From assembly GCA_025928335.1 (NCBI GenBank), contig JAICJQ010000016.1, positions 1 to 37,557 of the forward strand: 37,557 nt of DNA, in the 5' to 3' direction. Every line of letters starts with the position of its first letter. Within the stretch, counting starts at the first letter, position 1. The notes under the pieces were generated by a model. That model saw only the letters and a list, made by a program, of their open reading frames with translations. It was not told the origin of the DNA and ran no database searches. The position numbers and the translations under genes are program-made. Shown here piece after piece: positions 26,685 to 34,652 of this stretch. Source of the DNA: Gemmatimonadaceae bacterium (GTDB lineage: Bacteria > Gemmatimonadota > Gemmatimonadetes > Gemmatimonadales > Gemmatimonadaceae).

Positions 26685-28316
26685 ATGACACTCCAGAGCA
26701 CAGTGCTGATGACACTGCGATCGGCGGTGCGTCGTGTGGCGTGGGTAGGAGGCGCCATGACGCTCGCCGCATCGCTATCCTGCATGGACCTCACGGTCGC
26801 CAACAACAACAATCCCGATCGCTTGCGCGCGACCAACACACCGGGCGACGTCGAGGGTCTCATCGCCGGCACCTACCAGCGATTCTGGCCCAACGTCTAC
26901 GGCACCACGCCGACGATCATGCTGAGTGAGATGGGCTATGAGTTCAGCACGCCCTTCCTCTGCTTCGGCGGACAGCCGAACGGCCAGGAACCGCGACCGG
27001 CGTGGAACAACAACTCGTCGTATACCTACGCCAACGTCTCGTCGACGACGTGGCTCAACATGTACGGCGTCATTTCCCTCGCCAACGACGGGCTCCAGGC
27101 ACTCGACCGCGGCATCAAGATCGGACCGGATGGCGCGAACAACAGTCGCGCGCGCGCCTTCGCGAAGTTCATGCAGGGCGTCGCGCATGGGTACCTGGGC
27201 CTCTTCTGGGACCGCGCCGTCATCATCGACGAGAAGACCGACGTCGATACGCTCGTCGTCCCGCATTACGCGCGATATGACACGGTGATAACCGCGGCGA
27301 TCGCCATGCTGAAGCAGTCGATCGCGATCTCCGATACGGCCAAGTTCACCATCCCGAACACCGGCTGGATTCCGGGGCTCACGCTGACGAACGCCGATCT
27401 CTCGCGACTCGCCCATACGTACATCGCCCGCTTCGAGGCGTACATGGCCCGGACCGCCGCCGAGCGCGCGGCGGTGAATTGGGCCGACGTCATGACGCAG
27501 GTCGATGCCGGGATCACGACCGATTTCGCGCCGATCGGCTCGCCGACCACACTGTCGGACTCGTATAAGCAGGTGGCGGCGCGCGTGCGCACACTGCCGG
27601 GCGACTACATGCGCGGCAGCGGTTGGCTCGTCGGGCCAGCCGACTCCACCGACGCGTGGAAGAACTGGGTAGCGACGCCCGTCGCGAGCCGCGTGGCATT
27701 CCAACTTCGCACGCAGGATCGACGCATCGTCGGTCCCGACAGTCCGACGTCGCCCGGCAGTTATTTCGCGTACAACTCGAACGTCAGCTTCTACAATCCG
27801 ACCCGCGGCACGTACCTACAGTCTTTCTATTATTATCTCCGCTACGGCGCGGGCACGTCGTACCAGAACGGTCCGCTGGCCGCCATCGGCCGCACAGAAA
27901 TGGACATGCTCAAAGCCGAAGCGCTCATCCGCCTCAATCGGGCGAGCGAGGCCGTTCCGCTCATCAACAAGACTCGCACCGCCAACGGCAAGCTACCGGC
28001 CGTGGACGTGAACGGACCGCCGAACGTGGCCGGCTGCGTGCCGCGGAAGACGACCGGCGCGTGCGGCAGCCTGTGGGATGCGCTCCGCTATGAGAAACGC
28101 ATCGAAGGCGCGGGCGTAGACGGTCAGGTTGCATACCTCGATGCGCGCGGATGGAACACGCTGACCGAGAACTCGTTCGTGATGTTTCCGATTCCGGGCC
28201 GCGAGCTCGAGATCCAACAGCTGCCGATCTACACGTACGGCGGCGGCAGCACCGGAAGCGCTCCAAAGGCGACGTGGGACGCCTGCCCGACCGGCGTCAC
28301 GCTCACGCGCTGTTGA
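26685..28316 (+). CDS. SusD/RagB-like surface lipoprotein (first pair)
   Basis: A 543-residue lipoprotein with lipobox LSC (Cys33, MTLAASLSCMD). The mature protein begins with the SusD-type NNNNPDRLRATNTPGDVEGL stretch and TYQRFWPN. Helical TPR-like regions follow (for example AFAKFMQGVAHGYLGLFWDR), and the C-terminal part carries MLKAEALIRLNRASEAVPLINKTR and LRYEKRIEGAG, both typical of the family. The ATG at 26685 is preferred over an upstream in-frame start inside SusC because GGTGGAG lies 6 bp before it. It is the lid partner of the preceding receptor. One odd detail is four Cys residues near the C-terminus that could form disulfides. Confidence 0.9.
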   Translation: MTLQSTVLMTLRSAVRRVAWVGGAMTLAASLSCMDLTVANNNNPDRLRATNTPGDVEGLIAGTYQRFWPNVYGTTPTIMLSEMGYEFSTPFLCFGGQPNGQEPRPAWNNNSSYTYANVSSTTWLNMYGVISLANDGLQALDRGIKIGPDGANNSRARAFAKFMQGVAHGYLGLFWDRAVIIDEKTDVDTLVVPHYARYDTVITAAIAMLKQSIAISDTAKFTIPNTGWIPGLTLTNADLSRLAHTYIARFEAYMARTAAERAAVNWADVMTQVDAGITTDFAPIGSPTTLSDSYKQVAARVRTLPGDYMRGSGWLVGPADSTDAWKNWVATPVASRVAFQLRTQDRRIVGPDSPTSPGSYFAYNSNVSFYNPTRGTYLQSFYYYLRYGAGTSYQNGPLAAIGRTEMDMLKAEALIRLNRASEAVPLINKTRTANGKLPAVDVNGPPNVAGCVPRKTTGACGSLWDALRYEKRIEGAGVDGQVAYLDARGWNTLTENSFVMFPIPGRELEIQQLPIYTYGGGSTGSAPKATWDACPTGVTLTRC

Positions 28317-28341
28317 CGGTCAGCCCGACGCCGGGTGTCGT

Positions 28342-29487
28342 ATGAGGTCGCAGATCCCCAAAGATCCGACCAAGGCACCCGGCGCGCCAACCACTCCAGT
28401 CGGCGCGCGTTCAGAGTTCGCTAAAGCCGCGCGCGCGCCGACCGGCGCCATCGCCGGAAGCGCGTTCACCCCGCTGCAAGATCTGTCCGGCACGATCACG
28501 CCGGCCGATCTGCATTTCGAGGTAAACCACGGTGGCGTTCCGGCGATCGATCCCACGCGTCACACACTCCTCGTCCATGGGTTTGTTCGTCGGCCGCTGA
28601 TCTTCACGCTCGCCGACCTTCGACGCTTTCCGCAGATTGTACGTGTGTGCGCCATCGAGTGCGCGGGCAACGGGAGTCTGGCGTGGGCCGGTGGACCATT
28701 CGGCAAGCCGGATCCGGGACTCACCCCGCAGCAGGTCTCCGGCATGACCGGCAATACCGAGTGGACTGGTGTCCCGCTCCGTGTGCTGCTCGCCGAAGCG
28801 GGGCTATCCAATCAGGCGAAGTGGATGCTCGCCGAAGGCGGCGACTCGTGCCTTTTCGCGCGCAGCATCCCCGTCGAAAAAGCGATGGACGACGCGCTCG
28901 TCGCCTGGGCGCAAAACGGCGAACCGCTCCGGCCATCGCAGGGCTATCCGTTTCGCCTCGTACTGCCGGGATGGGAGGGAAGCACAAACGTCAAATGGCT
29001 ACGTCGTCTCGAGCTCGGCGCGCAGCCGTGGATGACGCGCTGGGAAACCGCCACCTACACCGATCCGCTGAAGGACGGCACGGCGCGGCAGTTCAGTTTT
29101 GTCATGGACGCGAAATCCATCATCACGACGCCGGCATATCCCGAAACGATCACTCCGGGTTGGCGGCAGATCAGCGGCCTCGCCTGGAGCGGCCGCGGCA
29201 AGATCGCGCGTGTCGAAGTGAGCGCCGACGCCGGAGCGACGTGGCACGACGCCGCACTGCAGGGACCCGTGCTCAGCCAGGCACACGTGCGGTTCACAAC
29301 GACGTGGCGTTGGGACGGTTCCGAGACGACCCTTCTGAGCCGCGCCACCGATGAAACGGGCTACCTGCAACCGACGCGCACCCAACTCATTCAGGCGCGC
29401 GGCATCGGAACGCTGTACCACTACAACCCGATCTACGGTTGGCGCGTCATGCCGAACGGCCGCGTATTCTTCCGCGGCGACACATGA
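28342..29487 (+). CDS. SoxC-like molybdopterin sulfite-oxidase-family protein
   Basis: A 381-residue member of the sulfite oxidase family. The SoxC-type N-terminal stretch TPLQDLSGTITPADLHFE (43-60) leads into the molybdopterin domain; the molybdenum-binding Cys is C107 in IECAGNG. The active-site stretch GYPFRLVLPGWEGSTNVKWL (about 206-225) and a C-terminal dimerisation domain (about 255-375) complete the fold. Known SoxC is the molybdenum half of periplasmic sulfane dehydrogenase SoxCD. Here there is no Tat signal, although the family needs Tat for export, and no SoxD-type cytochrome next to it. It follows SusD by 25 bp, so it may be co-transcribed with the SusCD pair. The in vivo substrate is unknown. 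Confidence 0.87.
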   Translation: MRSQIPKDPTKAPGAPTTPVGARSEFAKAARAPTGAIAGSAFTPLQDLSGTITPADLHFEVNHGGVPAIDPTRHTLLVHGFVRRPLIFTLADLRRFPQIVRVCAIECAGNGSLAWAGGPFGKPDPGLTPQQVSGMTGNTEWTGVPLRVLLAEAGLSNQAKWMLAEGGDSCLFARSIPVEKAMDDALVAWAQNGEPLRPSQGYPFRLVLPGWEGSTNVKWLRRLELGAQPWMTRWETATYTDPLKDGTARQFSFVMDAKSIITTPAYPETITPGWRQISGLAWSGRGKIARVEVSADAGATWHDAALQGPVLSQAHVRFTTTWRWDGSETTLLSRATDETGYLQPTRTQLIQARGIGTLYHYNPIYGWRVMPNGRVFFRGDT

Positions 29488-29493
29488 CGGCCC

Positions 29494-31059
29494 TCACCAC
29501 CCCGGATTCTGCTGCAGCAGCTTGTTCAGGTCGATCGCCCGCTGCGGAATTGGCATGAGCTTGTACTTGTCGGGGATCGGCGAGTTGTTCGCCTTCGGGA
29601 ACTTGCTACTGGTCGATTTTGCGTGCTTCATGCTCGCTTCGATGCGCGCTTTTGCCCAGTTCCAGTTGCGCTGACTGTCGAAGTAGCCGTTCGGGCCCTC
29701 GAGCGACAATTCCCACCGCCGCTCATTGAACACGGAATCGCGGAAGAGATCGTGGTTCAGCCCGGGCGTCATGTTCGGGATTCCGGCCCGCGCGCGAACG
29801 GCGTTGACCGCGGCGTATGCTTCCGGCGTCGGACCGTTGCTTACCTCGTTCGCCGATTCAGCGATCATCAGCAACACTTCCGCGTAGCGCAGCATGATGT
29901 AGTTCGGCTCCTCGGCGCCGGTGCCGGTCATCTGAATATCGAGGAACTTGCGGGGGAATGGCGTCTCGCTCGCGTAGGGCTGCGAAGCAGTCTGCGCCTC
30001 GTTCCACGTCACGTTCGTGCCACCCTTGTTCCAGGTGAAGATGAACGTGCCGTCGCGCCGCTTATCGTCGGCGCGGAAGGTGTGAAACCAGATGCTTTCG
30101 GCCTCGAACGAGCCGTTTGTCGAAGCGCCAAGAAAAGGAGCCGTGTTGGTCGGCGCCATGTGCGACGAGATGCGGCCGCCAAGGCCCGGCGCGCGGATGT
30201 TCTCGACGGCGAAGATCACTTCGCTGTTGCGCTCGTTCACCGTGCCGCCGAAGAAGTCGAACAGCGACTTGTAGTCGCTGACAAGCGCGTAGTCGCCGTC
30301 GCTTTGGACCTGCTTCGCCATGGCAAGCGCATTCTGCCAATCCGCGGCGGTGCCGACGCCCGTACCGGCGCGCTGCAGGTACATCTTCGCGAGCAGCGTC
30401 TTCGCCGCGCCGCGCGATGCACGGCCCTGATCCGATCCCGTGTACGATTTCGACGGCGGCAAGACCGTGATCGCATCCTTCAGGTCCTGTTCGATCAGCG
30501 TGTACACCTCGGCTGCGGTGTTGCGCGGGATGGAAAGACTATCGAGCCCTTGCGTTTCGTGCACCTTGACCGGCACGCCACCGAACATGCGCACCAGATT
30601 GAAGTAATGCGTGGCGCGGAGGAACTTTGCTTCGCCCACGATACGCTTGCGCAGAGTCGTGTCCATGTCGATCGCCGGCACGTGGTCGAGAACCGAGTTG
30701 GCACGGTTGATCGCGTCGTACGCCGATGCCCAGACGGATTGCACGTAGGCGTGATTGACGGGAATCGCATACACGTCGGGCTGGCTGCGCTCATTCGTCG
30801 CCGACAGGCGCGAGGTCCACATCTCCGTCGGATGCTCGACGAGCATGACGAAGTTGCGGCCATAGTAATTGTCGCCGGTGCTGTTGATGAAATCCGCGTA
30901 CACCCCGTTCACCGCGGCGAGTGCGTCACCGGCATTCTTATAGAAATTGGCCGGTCCGATGAAATCGAATGGCTGTTCCGTCAGAAACTGTTTGTCGTTG
31001 CATGCCAGCGCCACGGAGACCGCTCCGAGCGAGGCGAGGAAGCGAATTCGATTGCGCAT
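29494..31059 (-). CDS. SusD/RagB-like surface lipoprotein (second pair)
   Basis: A 521-residue lipoprotein; lipobox VALAC at Cys20 (MRNRIRFLASLGAVSVALAC). The mature start NDKQFLTEQPFDFIGPANFY and GDALAAVNGVYADF are classical SusD N-terminal features. TPR-like repeats include KFLRATHYFNLVRMFGGVPV, a strong family signature (YFNLVRxFGxVP), and the C-terminal part has YIMLRYAEVLLMIAESANEV and RRWELSLEGPNGYF. A GAGGAAA ribosome-binding site lies 7 bp before the ATG. It is downstream of its SusC partner on the minus strand, with a 15-bp gap, and converges on the SoxC-like gene with only 6 bp between stops. Confidence 0.93.
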   Translation of the reverse strand: MRNRIRFLASLGAVSVALACNDKQFLTEQPFDFIGPANFYKNAGDALAAVNGVYADFINSTGDNYYGRNFVMLVEHPTEMWTSRLSATNERSQPDVYAIPVNHAYVQSVWASAYDAINRANSVLDHVPAIDMDTTLRKRIVGEAKFLRATHYFNLVRMFGGVPVKVHETQGLDSLSIPRNTAAEVYTLIEQDLKDAITVLPPSKSYTGSDQGRASRGAAKTLLAKMYLQRAGTGVGTAADWQNALAMAKQVQSDGDYALVSDYKSLFDFFGGTVNERNSEVIFAVENIRAPGLGGRISSHMAPTNTAPFLGASTNGSFEAESIWFHTFRADDKRRDGTFIFTWNKGGTNVTWNEAQTASQPYASETPFPRKFLDIQMTGTGAEEPNYIMLRYAEVLLMIAESANEVSNGPTPEAYAAVNAVRARAGIPNMTPGLNHDLFRDSVFNERRWELSLEGPNGYFDSQRNWNWAKARIEASMKHAKSTSSKFPKANNSPIPDKYKLMPIPQRAIDLNKLLQQNPGW

Positions 31060-31074
31060 GTCTCGTTTCCTCGC

Positions 31075-34000
31075 TCAGTAGGAGAGGTTGATGCCGAGCG
31101 TGATGCTCTTGGCGAGGGGATACTGCCCGACATCGATGCCCCGGTTCACGTTCCCGATGCCGAGGCTGCTCACGTCGGGATTGAACCCGCTGTAGTGCGT
31201 CCATGTCACGAGGTTGGTTCCGGTCACGTACAGCCGCGTGTTCGAGATCCCGTAACGCGCCAGCAACCGATCGGGGAGTCCCATGTCCAGCGTCACCGAG
31301 CGAAGACGCAGATACGATCCGTCCTCGAGCAAATCGCTCGTGATGTCAGAGCCGATCGTCTCGGGCGTGAAGTTCACGCGCGGAAATTCGGCGCCGGTGT
31401 TCGACGGCGTCCACGCGTCGAGATAGCGGTCGGCGATGATGTTCGTGCCCGGACTACCCTGCTCGAGACGGACGTTGTTGAGGTTCAGGATCTTGTTGCC
31501 ATACACACCGTCCAGCAGCGACGAGAGACGGAACGCACCGAGCGTAAACGTGTTCTGCCAACCGCCACTGAACTTCGGATTCGGATCGCCGATGATGGTG
31601 CGATCGTTCGCGTCGATCTTGCCGTCAGGCGGCGTGAGGCGACCGAGCGAGTCCAGCGGACCCGAGATGTCGATCAGCTTTACGTCGCCCGCCTTCCAGG
31701 ACGTGCCCGTGAGCGGCTTCACCGCGGCGGTGTAGGCCGCGGCCGTCGCTGAATCACGGAGAATGCCGGCGGCCTTGTAGCCGAAGAAGACGCCGAGCGG
31801 CTGGCCGACCTGAATCAGTGAACCGCCGAGCTTCAGGTCACTGTTCACGCTCGACGCGAAGATCGACTGAACGCCGCCGAGATCCAGCACCGTGTTCTTG
31901 TTGTGCGAATAGCTGAGCGTCGAAGACCAACCGAGCGAGTTGGTGCGCTTTGCGTCGAGAATCGTGAGGGTGAGCGCCAGCTCGTACCCGTTGTTGCGAA
32001 CGGCACCGATGTTCTGCAGCGCCGTGCCGAAGCCACTCTCGAACGGCAGGTTCACCGCGAGAAGAAGGTCGGAGGTCTTCTTGCGATACACATCGCCGGT
32101 GAAGCTCACTCGTCCGCCGAACAGTCCCAGGTCGACTCCCACATCGGTCTGGCGCGTCGTCTCCCAGCCCAACTCTGGATTGCCGATCGCCGCCGGGTAA
32201 TAGCCTGGTACAACGGTGCCCCCGAAGGTGTATGGCTGCGACAGGAGGTGGGACATCGATTGATACGGCCGAATCGAGGGGTTGCCCGCCAGACCGTACG
32301 ACGCGCGGAACTTGAGGAGCTCAACCTTCGGGTACTTCGCCATGAACGGTTCGTCCGACACGCGCCACCCGAACGCGGCCGAAGGGAAGAAGCCCCATTG
32401 ATGATCGGCGCCGAAGCGCGATGAGCCGTCTTCGCGCCCGGTGACGGTGAACAAGTACCGATTGGCCAGCGTGTAATTCACGCGGCCGAGATATGACGCG
32501 AGCGTCCATCGCGTGTGGCCCGATCCGACTTGCGGCCCACTCGCCTGCGTGCCGGCGCCGATGTTCTCGAACACGTCGATGTCACTGACGAAATTGCTGT
32601 TCTGGATGAAGCTCGATGTCAGATCGCTCTGCTGCCGGGTATAGCCGGCCACCGCGTCGACCAGGTGTTCGCTGCCGAACGAACGGTTGTACGACAGCGT
32701 GTTCTCGTTCAGAAAATTCGTCGTCTCGGTGCGCCCGCGCTTCGCGTAGCCGTTCGTCTGCGAACCCATGAGCGTCGTGCGCGGGTAATAGGTGTCACGC
32801 CCGCGGTTCGAGATGTCGCTGCCGAGACTGATGCGCGCCTTGAGGCCCTGGAAGAACTCGTATTCACCGAAGGCGTTGGCGAGGACGCGCGTGTCGTTCA
32901 GCTTGTCCGTCACGTCGGCCGCCATCGACACCGGATTCGGGATGTTCGTCGGCGCGAGGACTGAAGACGGACTGTTCTGCCCCATCAGCGTGTAGGTCCC
33001 GTTCGGCTGGCGTACCGGCAGGATCGGGTAATAGTCGATCGCCGCGCCGACCGCGCCGGCACCGGCGTTGAGCGAACCATCTGTCGGCACCGAGTTGCTG
33101 TTGACGCGGGCGAGCATGATCGTGCTCGCGAGGCGCGCCTTGCTCCCGATCGACTGATCGAGGTTACCGCGCAAGGAGAGTCGCCGGAACGCCGAATTGA
33201 TCACGACGCCTTGCTGCTGAAAGATGCCGCCCGACAGCGCGTAGCGCGTCGCGTTGGCTCCCGCGCCGCCGCCATTCACGCCGACTTGAAGATTGGAGAG
33301 CGGTGCGCTGCGGAAGATGAGCGACTGCCAATCGGTGTTCGGCAGCGTGTCCGGGTTTGCGAACACGACGCCGGTGCCGTTGTTCTGCGACCAGGTGTTC
33401 ACGAACTGCGCGAACTGCTGCGCGTTGAGCAGATCGTAGCGATGCGCCACGCTCTGTGTTCCACTATAGGTGTCGAGTGTAAAGCGCGGCCGCGCCGACT
33501 GGCCATGCTTCGTCGTGATGATGATGACGCCGTTCGCGCCGCGTGCCCCGTAGATCGACGTCGCCGAGGCGTCCTTGAGAATCTCGATCGACTCGATGTC
33601 GTTCGGATTGAGCGCGGCGAGCGGGTTCGACGGAACCGTCGTCGTATTATCTCGGCCCCCGTCGCTCGGATTCTGCGCATCGGGATCGTTCTCGATCGGG
33701 AAACCGTCGATCACGTACAGCGGTTCGTTGTTGCCGGTGACCGAGGACCCTCCGCGCACGCGGATCGAGAGCGCCGCGCCTGGCGCCGACGACGCCTGCG
33801 TCACCATCACGCCCGCCGCCGCACCTTGAAGCGCCTGCTCGAGCGAGAGGATCGGCGTCTGCTCGACGTTCGGCGTCACCGATGTCACGGCGCCGGTGAG
33901 GTCCGATCGTCGCTGCGTGCCATACCCGACGACCACCATCTGGTCGAGAGTCACCGACACCGCGGACAGCGCGATGTTGACGGTCGCGGTCTGTCCGACG

Positions 34001-34308
34001 CTGACCGTGACTTGCTGGTCCACCGGCGCATAGCCGATGCGTGCCACGTGCACTCGGCGCGCACCGGATGGAACCTCGGCGATCGTGTATCGACCGTCGG
34101 TCCCGGTCCTTGCCGCGAGCGTCGTCCCGGTAACCGTTACGTTGACGTTGGGGATGGGAGCGCCGGCCGTGCGGTCGGTGACTGTGCCGGTGATTCTTCC
34201 CGTGCCGGTTTGTTGGGCGCCGGCGGCGTTGACGGTCGCCCCGAACAGGGTGGCGACGGTGAGGCGCGTCAGGGCTCGCATCGTGGTCGAGCGGCGCGTC
34301 CGGGTCAT
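31075..34308 (-). CDS. SusC/RagA-type TonB-linked outer-membrane receptor (second pair)
   Basis: A 1077-residue receptor from the chosen ATG at 34308, which has a strong AAAGGAG ribosome-binding site 8 bp before it; a longer in-frame reading to 34431 has none. The signal peptide ends NAAGA with Q32 first in the mature protein. Next come a CarboxypepD_reg domain (about 38-115), a Ton-box-like MVVVGYGTQRRSDLTG (about 123-138) and the SusC plug with EPLYVIDGFPIEND and IESIEILKDASATSIYGARG. A barrel follows with the usual C-terminal aromatic (TLGINLSY). The plug and barrel look like the standard Bacteroidota SusC, closer to type than the first receptor in the window. Ligand unknown; no degradative enzymes nearby. 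Confidence 0.94.
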   Translation of the reverse strand: MTRTRRSTTMRALTRLTVATLFGATVNAAGAQQTGTGRITGTVTDRTAGAPIPNVNVTVTGTTLAARTGTDGRYTIAEVPSGARRVHVARIGYAPVDQQVTVSVGQTATVNIALSAVSVTLDQMVVVGYGTQRRSDLTGAVTSVTPNVEQTPILSLEQALQGAAAGVMVTQASSAPGAALSIRVRGGSSVTGNNEPLYVIDGFPIENDPDAQNPSDGGRDNTTTVPSNPLAALNPNDIESIEILKDASATSIYGARGANGVIIITTKHGQSARPRFTLDTYSGTQSVAHRYDLLNAQQFAQFVNTWSQNNGTGVVFANPDTLPNTDWQSLIFRSAPLSNLQVGVNGGGAGANATRYALSGGIFQQQGVVINSAFRRLSLRGNLDQSIGSKARLASTIMLARVNSNSVPTDGSLNAGAGAVGAAIDYYPILPVRQPNGTYTLMGQNSPSSVLAPTNIPNPVSMAADVTDKLNDTRVLANAFGEYEFFQGLKARISLGSDISNRGRDTYYPRTTLMGSQTNGYAKRGRTETTNFLNENTLSYNRSFGSEHLVDAVAGYTRQQSDLTSSFIQNSNFVSDIDVFENIGAGTQASGPQVGSGHTRWTLASYLGRVNYTLANRYLFTVTGREDGSSRFGADHQWGFFPSAAFGWRVSDEPFMAKYPKVELLKFRASYGLAGNPSIRPYQSMSHLLSQPYTFGGTVVPGYYPAAIGNPELGWETTRQTDVGVDLGLFGGRVSFTGDVYRKKTSDLLLAVNLPFESGFGTALQNIGAVRNNGYELALTLTILDAKRTNSLGWSSTLSYSHNKNTVLDLGGVQSIFASSVNSDLKLGGSLIQVGQPLGVFFGYKAAGILRDSATAAAYTAAVKPLTGTSWKAGDVKLIDISGPLDSLGRLTPPDGKIDANDRTIIGDPNPKFSGGWQNTFTLGAFRLSSLLDGVYGNKILNLNNVRLEQGSPGTNIIADRYLDAWTPSNTGAEFPRVNFTPETIGSDITSDLLEDGSYLRLRSVTLDMGLPDRLLARYGISNTRLYVTGTNLVTWTHYSGFNPDVSSLGIGNVNRGIDVGQYPLAKSITLGINLSY

Positions 34309-34333
34309 GCGGCGATCTCCTTTAGCCGTGGGG

Positions 34334-34363
34334 CTTATCGCAGTTTGTTCTTCAAAAGGACAA
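34334..34363 (-). promoter_or_regulatory. Candidate promoter for the second SusCD operon
   Basis: On the minus strand TTGTCC (34363-34358) and GATAAG (34339-34334) are separated by 18 bp, and the GATAAG is about 25 bp before the ATG. The surrounding DNA is much less GC-rich than its neighbours, which supports a promoter region. The hexamers match the sigma70 consensus only moderately. Confidence 0.35.
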
Positions 34364-34576
34364 AATCGACAAAAGGCGCCTGCAACGTCGAAATCCGAGC
34401 TGCGCGAACTGAGGGGAACCAGCGCCGTCACTGCCGTTACAACCGGTTAGAACACCCCCTGTGGGGTCGCCGGTCACAACAGTTCGGCGCGCCGCCGGAT
34501 ATTGTTCGCACAACGAACTATTGCGGGTTTAACCTGTCGCCTCCCGCCCAAACGCGCCAGGGGGATCGTGCCAACG

Positions 34577-34619
34577 GGCCCGGGTGGATCGTCAGTGGGG
34601 CGTCGTCCCCACTCGGGCC
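34577..34619 (+). promoter_or_regulatory. Strong stem-loop in the pilB leader
   Basis: AGTGGGG (34594-34600) and CCCCACT (34607-34613) pair perfectly around the loop CGTCGT. Directly outside, CGGGCC (34614-34619) pairs with GGCCCG (34577-34582), leaving an 11-base bulge on the 5' side. The structure ends 33 bp before the pilB ATG. It could act as an attenuator, a protein-binding leader hairpin or an mRNA-stabilising element. There is no T-run, so it is not a typical terminator. Confidence 0.45.
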
Positions 34620-34652
34620 ACGTCCAGCCCTCCGCCTTTCGACCCGGCAGTC

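Larger units (their letters stand above)
34309..34652. other. Divergent control region between the second SusC and pilB
   Basis: 344 bp with no gene I can support. It holds a candidate promoter for SusC, three spaced TTTTG motifs on the minus strand (about 34350-34380), the palindrome AACCGGTT (34441-34448), an inverted repeat GTTCG-N5-CGAAC (34504-34518) and a strong stem-loop in the pilB leader (34577-34619). Confidence 0.6.

Noticed and set aside
29623-31752. Long plus-strand open frame of about 700 codons
   Set aside because: It is antisense to SusD and SusC, Arg/His/Val-rich with no recognisable domain; a typical shadow frame in GC-rich DNA. The minus-strand genes have clear family motifs.
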